A stretch of DNA of 64,000 nt from positions 3,224,001-3,288,000 of the forward strand of contig NZ_CP029343.1 in NCBI RefSeq assembly GCF_003143515.1, read 5' to 3'. Positions 34,001 through 41,558 of the stretch are shown here, one piece after another (within the stretch, counting starts at the first letter, position 1; each line of letters begins with the position of its first letter). Position numbers and translations under genes: made by a program. The notes beneath the pieces are model-generated. The model did not search any database. It was given only the letters and a program-made list of their open reading frames with translations, and was not told the DNA's origin. This DNA comes from Massilia oculi (lineage in GTDB: Bacteria > Pseudomonadota > Gammaproteobacteria > Burkholderiales > Burkholderiaceae_D).

Positions 34001-34444
34001 GCCGAGCGTCATGGAGCCGGCCGTCACATTTGCGGTCACGCGGATCGGCCTGGTCAAGGTGAACTCGCCGGCCGCGTCGAACGAACCGCCGGAAATGCTG
34101 ATTTTTGCCGGGTTGATTCCGTTCAGGTTGATGGAACCGTCACTGGTCATGCGCGCAGTGCCGGACATCGACAAGCCATAGTCCCAGCCCGGACTGACCG
34201 TGGATTTGACATGGACGCTGTAGCCGTCGACGATCGCCATTGAATCGTCCCAAGCGGATGACGGCAGGTTGCCGCAGGTGTACGCCTTGCCGTCGAGTTG
34301 GCAACCGCGGACTTTGCCGCCATCGAAGGTATATATCTGTCCAGCCAGCGCCGGTGCCGGTAGCAGGCACAGGACACACAGCAGCCACCCCCATAGGCGC
34401 AGTGCCGGAAGCGAAATTGCCTTAAGGGTAAATGGTAAGTGCAC
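31094..34444 (-). CDS. mshQ: MSHA biogenesis protein MshQ-like (DUF6701)
   Basis: 1116 residues. A signal peptide (WGWLLCVLCLLPAPALA) is followed by a beta-helix of roughly 20-residue repeats (residues about 130-420) in which TIGSSSSVG, INLDASVTI and similar short strands recur, as in polymer-forming bactofilin-like helices. A cysteine-containing segment (FCKKGTRPGYCDC near residue 430) leads into a large C-terminal MshQ/DUF6701 region with several immunoglobulin-like blocks. It is probably a large tip or anchor component exported to the outer surface. I chose the GTG at 34444 because it gives a clean signal peptide. A TTG further upstream would add 30 odd residues. Confidence 0.75.
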   Translation of the reverse strand: MHLPFTLKAISLPALRLWGWLLCVLCLLPAPALAGQIYTFDGGKVRGCQLDGKAYTCGNLPSSAWDDSMAIVDGYSVHVKSTVSPGWDYGLSMSGTARMTSDGSINLNGINPAKISISGGSFDAAGEFTLTRPIRVTANVTAGSMTLGGEAGFQITGNMVSKGAVSIATSAIVNGSVSGTQVTTGSSVKISGSLNATGAVSIGSSSSVGAGVTGASITADSSVKIGGSLTSAGRVTIGSSSSVGSDVTGTSINLDASVTITGAVKASDVLTVGSHSTIRGPISGTTSITLNSPSTIVGTVTSKGPITIGSHANIDGTISGTIVSTGSPVTLKGNIVATSRFTLASGSTVNGDITSPEIDMYASSSVVTGNVTAAKYLTMGHAVRINGDVDTGQLKLEASDAIVNGNAAVDFATLYWHGRVSEKIFCKKGTRPGYCDCVDNQSDYPVNTINGPRCESPKPVGGAFSHFLIEHDGNDVATCSTKNVTVSACANDNCSQKLATSTKVIMQPGGASASFTGSGTVQVSSARKGVNKLSLTLDGAATQFKCYNTKSKSSNCDVNFTGDVGFRITVPNHKAGNWVTAELQALRSDGSQCKPAFVNVSKQVQYTCSHSEPTSGDLPVMLARTKTNRANPVELMCSAYKLVLWDTTFDDVAKAAIDLTYTDAGQVTLSAKTDEISGAGKFTVAPDHFDIVTPSPLRAGLDFEAKLTARNANGATTPNFNKAGYPATPNATLTKVSMSCHTGNGVMSSVDTEFTGGEAKVALNFPEAGWINLQADLQKFLGSGETTTSATGSNAPCTPKVGPFVPMYFQVELNDTTRILSKDGKDLTYYYSREPIPLKITAMNAKGEPTTNYPSAYGSDHAFSLSAVGFDGAPLDASLGALAGTLAASDFDKGVAKPTASTKSPQATFQFTNARTAPTQIRLRVENKAATGALPAGHGIKSADDPAYSGLAPEKARPEIRSGRLRIASRFGRIGAPLMLPVTAEYWTGQSWVLNDRDGFSLVPTGAIAQTAFADTNGNGVKPQISVPGNVQLSGGKADLQITGSAAGWIDIAFNLGASATQDQSCLKVTPVPATTGAGLPWLQSTAGCVDPSGRATFGIFAPESRRIIHVREVFN

Positions 34445-34634
34445 GGAGAACCTTGACGCTATGCGTAATGGCCGAAAGTGTGCACCGGATTGCCGCCAGG
34501 CGACAATAAGTTTTTCACTTCGGCAACGATCCAAGTGGATTTCGTCCCAATAATGCGTTCCCCCGACAACGGTGTGTGACTATCATGGAAACAGACTTAC
34601 AATAGTTTCCACCTTACTAACGCTTGCGGACACC

Positions 34635-36284
34635 ATGGCCCATATCCAACCTGCCGGCTGGCGCGAGATGGCCGTCACCGGCGCCGCCGCGCGCGAGATC
34701 GAAACCCTGGCCTACCTCGACGAGCGCCTGGCCGACACGCCCTATGTCATCTACCACGGCGTGCACTGGACCAATGTCGAGCAGGGTTACTCGGTGTATG
34801 GCGACGTCGACTTCATCGTGCTCGCCCCGAACGGCCGCATCCTGGTGATCGAGCAGGTCGCCGGCTTCCTGAACGAAACCCCGGAAGGCCTGGTCAAAAA
34901 CTACCAGGGCAAGCCGCGCAAGATCCGCAGCCAGATCCTGGCGACCATCGAGGGGCTGACCAAGCGCTACCACGGCACGCTGTCGGTGGACTATCTGCTG
35001 TACTGCCCCGACTACATCGTGCGCGACCAGCAGCTGGCCGGGATCGACCCCGACCACATCATCGACGCCACCAACAAGCCCAAGCTGGCGCGCGTGATCC
35101 GCGAGTCGCTGCCGGTCACGGACCGCACCGACGACTTCGACAAGGTCACGCGCTTTTTGGGCGACACGCTGAACCTGCGGCCCGACCCCAGCGCCATGAT
35201 CGGCAACGCGGTAAACATGGTGACGCGGCTGTCGGGCGGCCTGGCGACCTGGGCCCGGCGGCTGGAATTTTCTCCATTCCGCCTGCACGTGATCGGCACC
35301 GCCGGCAGCGGCAAGACCCAGCTGGCGCTGGCCGAATACACGGCCGCGCTCGACGCCGACCTGCGTCCGCTCTACGTCTGCTTCAACCGGCCGCTGGCCG
35401 ACCACATCGAACGGCTGGTGCCGGCCGGCGGACGGGTGGCCACCTTCCACATGCTGTCCGACGCCTGGCTGCGCGCGCAGGACGTCACGCCCGACTACGG
35501 CGCGGCCGACGTCTGGGACCGCATCGAACACTCGATGACGGACGCCGAGCTGCCCGAGACCTGGCAGTTCGACGTGGTGATCGTCGACGAGGGCCAGGAT
35601 TTCTCGGTGGCCTGGCGCGACATCGTGCTGCGCATGCTCAAGCCGGGCGGGCGCGCGATCTGGATGGAAGACCCGGACCAGAACCTGTACGGCCGCGCGA
35701 TGGTGCCGCTGCCGGGCTGGGTGACCCTGCATTCGCACACCAATTACCGCAGCCCGCGCCAGATCGTCGACATGCTGACCAAGATCGGCGCCGCGCGCCA
35801 GCCGGTGGAGGCGGGCAGCCCGTTCAAGGGCGCCGACATCGAGGAGATGATCTATCCGGAGGGGGACGAGGAAGCGATGCTGGCGCAGACGCGGCGCGCC
35901 GTGACTTCCTGCCTGGCGGCCGGCTTCGGGCGCCAGGACATCGCGATCTGCGCGTTTCGCGGACGGGAGAAGTCGGCGATCCTGAAGCTCGACCGGCTGA
36001 GCGATTCGCACACGCTGCGCTCGTTCACCGGCGCTTATGATCTGTTCGGCAATCCGGTGTTTCGCGAAGGGGGCCTGCTGGCGGAGTCGGTGTACCGCTT
36101 CAAGGGACAGTCGGCGCCGGCGCTGATCTTCACCGAGATCGATTTCGAGGAGCTGGACGAGCGCGCGCTGCGTAAGCTCTTTGTGGGCATGACGCGCGCA
36201 CGGCTGAAACTGGTGCTGGTGATGAGCGAGCGCGCCTCGCTGCAGATGCTCGACCGGATGAGCGGGACGGGCGCCGCGGCGTGA
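34635..36284 (+). CDS. NERD-domain protein fused to UvrD/PIF1-like helicase
   Basis: 549 residues. The N-terminus resembles the nuclease-related (NERD) domain: E21, the GDVDFIVLAPNGRILVIE stretch (residues 56-73) with its metal-binding aspartates and glutamate. The usual E-x-K catalytic lysine is replaced (EQV at 73-75), so nuclease activity is doubtful. A superfamily-1 helicase follows: Walker A GTAGSGKT near 221-228, Walker B VVIVDEGQDF near 314, and the C-terminal LFVGMTRARLKLV motif VI. Proteins like this are found in defence or DNA-repair contexts. It is alone here, so no partner is evident. Confidence 0.8.
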   Translation: MAHIQPAGWREMAVTGAAAREIETLAYLDERLADTPYVIYHGVHWTNVEQGYSVYGDVDFIVLAPNGRILVIEQVAGFLNETPEGLVKNYQGKPRKIRSQILATIEGLTKRYHGTLSVDYLLYCPDYIVRDQQLAGIDPDHIIDATNKPKLARVIRESLPVTDRTDDFDKVTRFLGDTLNLRPDPSAMIGNAVNMVTRLSGGLATWARRLEFSPFRLHVIGTAGSGKTQLALAEYTAALDADLRPLYVCFNRPLADHIERLVPAGGRVATFHMLSDAWLRAQDVTPDYGAADVWDRIEHSMTDAELPETWQFDVVIVDEGQDFSVAWRDIVLRMLKPGGRAIWMEDPDQNLYGRAMVPLPGWVTLHSHTNYRSPRQIVDMLTKIGAARQPVEAGSPFKGADIEEMIYPEGDEEAMLAQTRRAVTSCLAAGFGRQDIAICAFRGREKSAILKLDRLSDSHTLRSFTGAYDLFGNPVFREGGLLAESVYRFKGQSAPALIFTEIDFEELDERALRKLFVGMTRARLKLVLVMSERASLQMLDRMSGTGAAA

Positions 36285-36357
36285 AGCGCGCGCCGCCCGG
36301 TGCGCGTCGGCGTATAGTCGGTGTACCCGGCCGCATCGGCGGGGCACAGGAGGCAGC

Positions 36358-36669
36358 ATGCGCGAAGCGACCCCGGGCACCACGTTCCACGGCTTGCCCT
36401 TGACCCCTGAACAGCATAGCGAGATCCAGCACTACATCCACCGGCGGCAGCGCGCCGGCAAGGAGTGGGACACGCCGGAACTGCAGGCCATGCTGGCCGA
36501 CATGCTCGATCCGCCCGAGGCGGTTGCCGCTTCCCAGGTCGACGACGATGCGTCGACCGCCGCCGAACGCATGATGGCCGACCGCGACGACCGCGACGAC
36601 CGCGACGACCGCGACGACCGCGACGACTACGACGAGCCGATGCCGCATTCATACGGCGGACAATATTAA
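36358..36669 (+). CDS. small protein with Asp/Asp/Arg tandem repeat
   Basis: 103 residues. The first two-thirds are a helical soluble region (LTPEQHSEIQHYIHRRQRAG, TPELQAMLADMLD). The end is an almost perfect DDR tripeptide tandem repeat from a 9-bp unit (about 36582-36630), followed by DYDEPMPHSYGGQY. An AGGAGGCAGC site precedes the ATG. No family is recognised. The low-complexity tail would be disordered and acidic/basic, and its copy number could vary between strains. Confidence 0.7.
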   Translation: MREATPGTTFHGLPLTPEQHSEIQHYIHRRQRAGKEWDTPELQAMLADMLDPPEAVAASQVDDDASTAAERMMADRDDRDDRDDRDDRDDYDEPMPHSYGGQY

Positions 36670-36670
36670 T

Positions 36671-36701
36671 TTGTGCGCCGCACAAACAATGCTGTTATAC
36701 T
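36671..36701 (+). promoter_or_regulatory. palindrome plus -10 element for a candidate sRNA
   Basis: TTGTGCGCCGCACAA (36671-36685) is a perfect 7-bp-arm palindrome starting 2 bp after a stop codon. TATACT (36696-36701) is a good -10. TTGTGC would be a -35 with a long 18-19-bp spacer, so a repressor or activator at the palindrome may set the activity. It would start transcription near 36708 into the structured region. Confidence 0.45.
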
Positions 36702-36707
36702 CGACTG

Positions 36708-36937
36708 CTCGATCAGGCCAAGCCAGGTCGAAAGTCCTCCGATCCGTGACCGCGCCTGTGCAGTGCGCGACTTTCCGGAGGACGTGTTTTCGGTATGTCA
36801 GTCAGCCTGTACAGCGGATGCACCACGCAGATAGCGTGGGCGTCCATAGCTCCGGCACCACGCAGATAGCATGGGCGGGAGCGGCGATAAATCGGTAATG
36901 CTTTGAAACGAAGCCCGCAGGATGCGGGCTTTTTTTT
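36708..36937 (+). ncRNA. candidate structured small RNA with terminator
   Basis: About 230 nt with no ORF. GTCCTCCG (36734-36741) pairs with CGGAGGAC (36776-36783), and within it CGCGC (36751-36755) pairs with GCGCG (36765-36769). Two near-identical 22-nt blocks follow (36821-36842 and 36856-36877, one base different). Each folds as CCACGC-AGATA-GCRTGG; the first is extended by GGATGC/GCGTCC with a bulged A. An intrinsic terminator follows (36912-36937: GCCCGC stem, eight T). Promoter, structure, repeats and terminator together suggest a real RNA gene. No Rfam family is recognised. Confidence 0.55.
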
Positions 36938-36938
36938 C
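36911..36938 (+). terminator. rho-independent terminator of the candidate sRNA
   Basis: AGCCCGC / GCGGGCT stem, short AGGA-type loop and a run of eight T. There is no upstream CDS on this strand within about 240 bp, so it points to a non-coding transcript. Confidence 0.85.
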
Positions 36939-37033
36939 ATCCCTCTCTCCTGGCGCTGCATGCCGGGCCCAACGCTTCCCCGCATCGACGACGCCTGGCT
37001 CCCGCCGGCGCCGCACACCTCAGGAGAACCTGC

Positions 37034-37300
37034 ATGGCAAAAGAAGAACTGATCGAAATGAACGGCCTCGTGTCGGAAGTGCTGCCCGAACTGCGTTTCC
37101 GCGTCGAGCTGGAAAACGGCCACAAGATGATCGCCTATACGGCCGGCCGCATGAAGAAGAACCACATCCGCATCCTGATGGGCGACCGTGTCACGCTCGA
37201 GCTGTCGCCGTACGACCTGACCAAGGGCCGCATCGTGTTCCGCCATCTCGAGTCGCGCGGACCGGCTGGCCCGCGCCGCGCGCCGCAGCGCCGCCGCTGA
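37034..37300 (+). CDS. infA: translation initiation factor IF-1 (second copy type)
   Basis: 88 residues. An S1/OB fold with [30 protein letters not shown] and the [20 protein letters not shown] strand matches IF-1, which binds the 30S A site. The protein has a long basic tail ([16 protein letters not shown]), unlike the short canonical copy. Betaproteobacteria usually carry one infA in the ribosomal operon and an extra copy like this one. It is likely a stress- or condition-specific paralog. AGGAG precedes the ATG. Confidence 0.9.
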   Translation: MAKEELIEMNGLVSEVLPELRFRVELENGHKMIAYTAGRMKKNHIRILMGDRVTLELSPYDLTKGRIVFRHLESRGPAGPRRAPQRRR

Positions 37301-37342
37301 TCGAGCGCCGGCAGCAGGGCGCCCCGCGCCCCATTGTGGGAG

Positions 37343-39022
37343 TCAGGCCGCGAGCGCGGCCGAACCCTCTCCGCTGGCAGCCATATGGCGGTTCACCGCC
37401 GACAACACCGACTTGAACGACGCCGTCACGATATTGCTGTCGATGCCCACGCCGAACAACGTCGGGCCATTCCCCACGCGCAGCTCGACGTAGCAGGCCG
37501 CGCGCGCGTCGGCGCCCGAGCCGATCGCGTGCTCGTGGTAGTCCATCAGGCGGATTTCCAGGCCCAGCGCTGTCACGAAGGCGTCGATCGGGCCGTTGCC
37601 GGTGCCGCTGAAGGATTGCTGCGCATGGTGGCGCGTTACTGTCACGTCCAACTGCACGTCATGCTCGCTATCCTCCACCATCCGGTGCGAGACGTAGTGG
37701 TATGGCTCGTCCTGCTCCAGGTACTCGCGCGCGAACAGCGCGTGCAGGTCGCCCGCGTTGATCTCGCGGCCGCTCTCGTCGGCCACGCGCTGCACGGCGC
37801 GCGAAAACTCGATTTGCAGGCGCCGTGGCAGCTGCAGGCCGTATTCTTGTTCCAGCAGATAGGCCATGCCGCCCTTGCCCGACTGGCTGTTGACGCGGAT
37901 GACGGCGTCGTAGCTGCGGCCCAGGTCGGCCGGGTCGATCGGCAGGTACGGCACTTCCCAGATCGCGTCGGGCTGCTGCTTGGCGAAGCCCTTCTTGATC
38001 GCATCCTGGTGCGAGCCCGAGAAGGCGGTGAACACCAGGTCGCCCGCATATGGATGGCGCGGATGCACCGGCAGCTGGTTGCAGTCCTCGACCAGCTGGC
38101 GCACGGCGTCGATGTCCGAGAAGTCGAGGCCAGGATTGACGCCTTGCGTGTACAGGTTCATCGCCAGGGTGACCAGGTCGACGTTGCCGGTGCGCTCGCC
38201 GTTGCCGAACAGGCAGCCCTCGACGCGGTCGGCGCCGGCCATCACCGCCAGCTCGGCGGCGGCAACGGCGGTGCCGCGGTCATTGTGCGGGTGGACGCTG
38301 ATGACCAGCGATTCGCGGTTGTTCAGGTGGCGGCACATCCATTCGATCTGGTCGGCGTAGACGTTCGGCGTGGACGCTTCGACCGTCGACGGCAGGTTGA
38401 CGATCATCTTGTTCTCCGGGGTCGGCTGCCACACGGCGCTGACCGCATCGGTGATCTGCTTCGAGAAATCGAGTTCGGTGGTCGAGAACGATTCCGGCGA
38501 ATACTCCAGGCCCCATTGGGTCTGCGGATGCTGGGCCACCAGTTCCTTGATCAGCTGGACGCCCTTGACCGCGATCTGCACGATCTCGTCGCGCTCCATG
38601 CCGAACACCACGCGGCGGAAGACCGGCGCCACCGAGTTGTAGACGTGGACGATGGCGCGCTTGGCGCCGACCGCCGACTCCACCGTGCGGCGGATCAGTT
38701 CATCGCGCGACTGGGTCAGCACGATGATGGTGACGTCGTCCGGAATGTGCTTGTCTTCCACCAGCATGCGCACGAAATCGAAATCGGTCTGCGAGGCGGA
38801 CGGGAAGCCGACCTCGATCTCCTTGATGCCGATCTTGACCAGCATCTTGAAGAAGCGCAGCTTCTTCTCCACGCTCATCGGCTCGATCAAGGCCTGGTTA
38901 CCGTCGCGCAGGTCGGTGCTCATCCAGATCGGCGGCGTGGTGATGCTGCGGCTCGGCCACTGGCGGTCGGCCAAGGGGACGGCGGGGAAGGGACGGTATT
39001 TGGTGGCGGGGTTGTTCAGCAT
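37343..39022 (-). CDS. leuA: 2-isopropylmalate synthase
   Basis: 559 residues, type-2 LeuA length. It condenses acetyl-CoA with 2-oxoisovalerate, the first step of leucine synthesis. The catalytic DmpG-like barrel is recognisable by [11 protein letters not shown] near residue 36, the [16 protein letters not shown] metal motif and [20 protein letters not shown]. The C-terminal allosteric LeuA_dimer domain follows and would bind leucine. I chose the ATG at 39022 because upstream in-frame codons lack a site and conservation starts near YRPFPAV. It is transcribed toward infA. A leader ORF lies upstream. Confidence 0.95.
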   Translation of the reverse strand: MLNNPATKYRPFPAVPLADRQWPSRSITTPPIWMSTDLRDGNQALIEPMSVEKKLRFFKMLVKIGIKEIEVGFPSASQTDFDFVRMLVEDKHIPDDVTIIVLTQSRDELIRRTVESAVGAKRAIVHVYNSVAPVFRRVVFGMERDEIVQIAVKGVQLIKELVAQHPQTQWGLEYSPESFSTTELDFSKQITDAVSAVWQPTPENKMIVNLPSTVEASTPNVYADQIEWMCRHLNNRESLVISVHPHNDRGTAVAAAELAVMAGADRVEGCLFGNGERTGNVDLVTLAMNLYTQGVNPGLDFSDIDAVRQLVEDCNQLPVHPRHPYAGDLVFTAFSGSHQDAIKKGFAKQQPDAIWEVPYLPIDPADLGRSYDAVIRVNSQSGKGGMAYLLEQEYGLQLPRRLQIEFSRAVQRVADESGREINAGDLHALFAREYLEQDEPYHYVSHRMVEDSEHDVQLDVTVTRHHAQQSFSGTGNGPIDAFVTALGLEIRLMDYHEHAIGSGADARAACYVELRVGNGPTLFGVGIDSNIVTASFKSVLSAVNRHMAASGEGSAALAA

Positions 39023-39107
39023 GATCGGGGCTCCTGATGGGGTGGTCACTGGGCGACCTTGTGGGTCTGATGGGTGGCGACAGGCTGCCGGGCGGGCCAC
39101 GAAAACG

Positions 39108-39224
39108 CTAGGCCCGGCAACCGATCGGTAGTTTTAGCAGCGCACGAGTCGGTGCGCGCAAGCCGGCCGCCAGGACGAACCCGGTGAGGAAAATCGATGG
39201 TGCGAAATATGGCGTGGTAGACAT
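39108..39224 (-). CDS. possible leucine leader peptide upstream of leuA
   Basis: A 38-codon frame starting [13 protein letters not shown] and containing [14 protein letters not shown]. Within its last third are CTG CTA AAA CTA, two of the rarest leucine codons, in the position expected for an attenuator leader. AGGA lies about 10 nt before the ATG. Just after it a strong GGGCC/GGCCC hairpin (about 39089-39116) overlaps the stop codon, though without a T-run. It ends 86 nt before leuA. Attenuation is inferred, not shown. Confidence 0.4.
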   Translation of the reverse strand: MSTTPYFAPSIFLTGFVLAAGLRAPTRALLKLPIGCRA

Positions 39225-39592
39225 CGGTGCGAATCCTACTGCTGTTGGGGCCGGCGGAGCCGGGACGTACGGCGGAGAGTTACGCGCGTAGTAGCAGGGC
39301 AGCGGGCGATAGCGCGCCGGCGGCTGGTAGGGTGGTCGACAGATGCAGGGTGAAAGACATAATTTCGACTTTAAGGAACTATTGGCCGTATGTCAAGCGG
39401 GCAATTGGCAATTGTGGGAAAGAAAGTACGGCAAATTGGTTGTGACGCTAAGGCGGATTGCTCGGCGACAGTGTTACTTCGGCGCCGTAATGGCGCGGTG
39501 GCGATGCAGTTTATGCAGCTACCATGGCTGGGAACAGCGGCCGATAGTTTGCTGCGTGGTAGCATCGAAGACGGACCTTTCTGGAGAGATTC
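39225..39592. other. gap between the leuA leader and an NHL lipoprotein
   Basis: About 370 bp with several short overlapping frames, none with a ribosome site or recognisable domain. It contains a CAATTGGCAATTG short palindrome. It should hold the divergent promoters for leuA (minus) and the lipoprotein (plus), but I could not place them confidently. Confidence 0.4.
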
Positions 39593-40711
39593 ATGACTCG
39601 CCGTTCCGTGACCGATGCTGTCTTCGATACCGCCCGACTTCGCCTCAAGCTGTGCGGCGCCGCCGCCCTGATGCTGCTGTGCTCCGCCTGCGGCGACGGC
39701 ATCCCGAAGGACCAGGATGACGAAGACGGCGGCGATCCACCGCCAGCGCCGGTGGCGGCGCTATCGATCCTGGCGGGCGATCCGACGATCGAAGGCACGA
39801 TGGACGGCGCCGGTACGGCCGCGCGCTTCAAGTGGCCGCAGGGCATTGCGATCGATGCCGATGACAATCTGTATGTTGCGGACACCGGCAACTTCGTGAT
39901 TCGCAAGATCACGCCGGCGGGGGTGGTCACGACGGTGGCTGGGGCGGCCGGCACCAGCGGCTTCGTCGATGGCGACGCAGGCAATGCGCGCTTCGGCAAT
40001 CCGGTGGCCGTGGCGGTGAACCGGCGCGGGACCATTTATGTTGCCGATAATCTGCGCATCCGGAGCATTACTTCCGCTGGACGCGTCAGCACGACGGCCA
40101 CGATTCCGATGGGGAGCAATGTCGCCGCGGGCCGGATGGCCTCCGTTATGCCTGGCGCGATCGCGGTCGACGCCAACGACAACCTGTTCATCACCAATAG
40201 CTACAGTACGCGCAGGATTGCAGGGGACAATACGCTGATGCTGGAAGGCCAATCCGTCGCCAACAACCTGACCGGTGTGAGCCTGTTCGAACCGCGCGGC
40301 GTGGCGGTGGACAACAACAATAACCTGTTCGTGTTAGACCTGGATCGCGAGATCAGCCGCTGGAACCCGAACGGCGTGATCGGCATCAACAACATGATTT
40401 TCCTGGCCGGCGCGGCGAATGCAAGGGGGGCAATCAACGGCATCGGCACCGCCGCGCGCTTCGAGCAGGTGGTGGCGCTGACGGTCGATCCGCGCGGCAA
40501 TGTGTATGCCGCCGATGCGATCAACAACCTGGTGCGCAGGATCACGCCGGAAGGCGTGGTCACGACCGTGGCGGGAACGACGCGCTCGACCACCCTGCGC
40601 ACCGGCGACCTGCCGGGCAGCCTGGCCGATGTGCGCGGCATCGTCGCGGACGGCAAGGGCAACCTGTATGTCACGTCCGGCAATGCGGTGGTCAAGATCA
40701 GGCTGCCGTAG
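39593..40711 (+). CDS. NHL-repeat lipoprotein
   Basis: 372 residues. A lipoprotein signal peptide ends in LLCSAC near residue 33, with an Asp/Glu-rich linker (PKDQDDEDGGDPPP) after it. The rest consists of NHL-type beta-propeller repeats (WPQGIAIDADDNLYVADTGN, PVAVAVNRRGTIYVADN, GVAVDNNNNLFVLDL, GNVYAADAINNLVRRI). This predicts an outer-membrane-anchored propeller binding a ligand or protein partner. No enzyme function is visible. An unusual GAGAGATTC-type site precedes the ATG. Confidence 0.82.
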   Translation: MTRRSVTDAVFDTARLRLKLCGAAALMLLCSACGDGIPKDQDDEDGGDPPPAPVAALSILAGDPTIEGTMDGAGTAARFKWPQGIAIDADDNLYVADTGNFVIRKITPAGVVTTVAGAAGTSGFVDGDAGNARFGNPVAVAVNRRGTIYVADNLRIRSITSAGRVSTTATIPMGSNVAAGRMASVMPGAIAVDANDNLFITNSYSTRRIAGDNTLMLEGQSVANNLTGVSLFEPRGVAVDNNNNLFVLDLDREISRWNPNGVIGINNMIFLAGAANARGAINGIGTAARFEQVVALTVDPRGNVYAADAINNLVRRITPEGVVTTVAGTTRSTTLRTGDLPGSLADVRGIVADGKGNLYVTSGNAVVKIRLP

Positions 40712-40852
40712 GCGCTGGCCCGCATCTTCGGATGATCGTGCAAGCTTTCCGGAAGATCGAGCTAACGCGCGCCTGCGCGTGCGCTGCACACTAGCCGGAA
40801 GCGGAAGAGCCGGGGGTGGCCTTCCCATTCAACGATCATCAAGGAGTGCGAT

Positions 40853-41377
40853 ATGGAATTCTCTCGATCGGGTTCGGGTGCTTCGTCACGCTGGGTGGCT
40901 GCCTGGGTGTTGATGGCTGCGCTGGTGTGGTCCGCATCCCCGGCGCGCGCCGACAGTGGCTCGGCGCAGGCGCAAGGCAACAAGGAAGCGGTCAACAAGG
41001 CATTCGCCGCCTGGGCCGCCGGCGGACGGACCTTCTTCGACGACATGCTGGCGCCGGACGTGGTCTGGACCATCAAGGGCAGCAGTCCGACCGCACGCGT
41101 CCTTCGCGGCAAGCAGGAATTGATCGACGGCGCAGTCACGCCGCTGTCGACCCGCCTGCAACGCCAGATCCGGCCCACGATCCGCAACCTGTGGGCCGAT
41201 GGCGATCACGTCATCATCGAGTGGGACGGCGAAGCGGTGGCGAAGGACGGCAAGCCCTATCGCAACAGCTATCTATGGATCTTCCGCATGCAAGGCGGCC
41301 GCGCGACTGAGGTGACGGCCTATCTCGATCTGGCGCCTTATGACGATGTGTTGCGACGGGTGCCGGCCTCGCAATAA
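40853..41377 (+). CDS. secreted SnoaL/NTF2-like protein
   Basis: 174 residues. A signal peptide (VAAWVLMAALVWSASPARAD) is followed by an NTF2-like alpha/beta fold: NKAFAAWAAGGRTFFDDMLAPDVVWTI, HVIIEWDGEAVAKDG, YLWIFRMQGG and the closing EVTAYLDLAPYDDVL. Such domains act as isomerases, polyketide cyclases or ligand-binding modules. The substrate is unknown. It follows the NHL lipoprotein with a 141-bp gap on the same strand. Confidence 0.78.
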   Translation: MEFSRSGSGASSRWVAAWVLMAALVWSASPARADSGSAQAQGNKEAVNKAFAAWAAGGRTFFDDMLAPDVVWTIKGSSPTARVLRGKQELIDGAVTPLSTRLQRQIRPTIRNLWADGDHVIIEWDGEAVAKDGKPYRNSYLWIFRMQGGRATEVTAYLDLAPYDDVLRRVPASQ

Positions 41378-41440
41378 ACCCATGCTGGTCGTAAGGGCGT
41401 TAAGTAAAGTGGAAAATCGCTCTTCAGTTAGCGTACGAAC

Positions 41441-41525
41441 GTCGTTCCCGCGCAGGCGGGAACCTAATTTTGCACGCGTTTCGACGACGTTCGCAGCCTC
41501 GGGTTCCCGCCTGCGCGGGAACGAC
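41441..41525. repeat. 24-bp perfect inverted repeat (REP-like)
   Basis: Arms 41441-41464 and 41502-41525 are perfect reverse complements of 24 bases with the core TTCCCGCGCAGGCGGGAA, separated by 37 bp. Each arm is itself self-complementary (CCCGC...GCGGG). This resembles the dispersed extragenic palindromes common in Burkholderiales genomes. It lies in a non-coding gap between convergent genes. Confidence 0.8.
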
Positions 41526-41558
41526 GTCGTGGCTGCTTTAAACTTAACAGCGCTACAC

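Noticed and set aside
36582..36630. Short repeats that could be read as a CRISPR array
   Set aside because: Units are 9 bp, contiguous, without spacers, and lie in a coding frame.
39225..39592. Several short frames in the leuA-lipoprotein gap
   Set aside because: None has a ribosome site or conserved motif, and they overlap on both strands.
41441..41525. Inverted repeat as a terminator
   Set aside because: No T-run follows either arm. The symmetric 24-bp arms fit a dispersed palindrome better.
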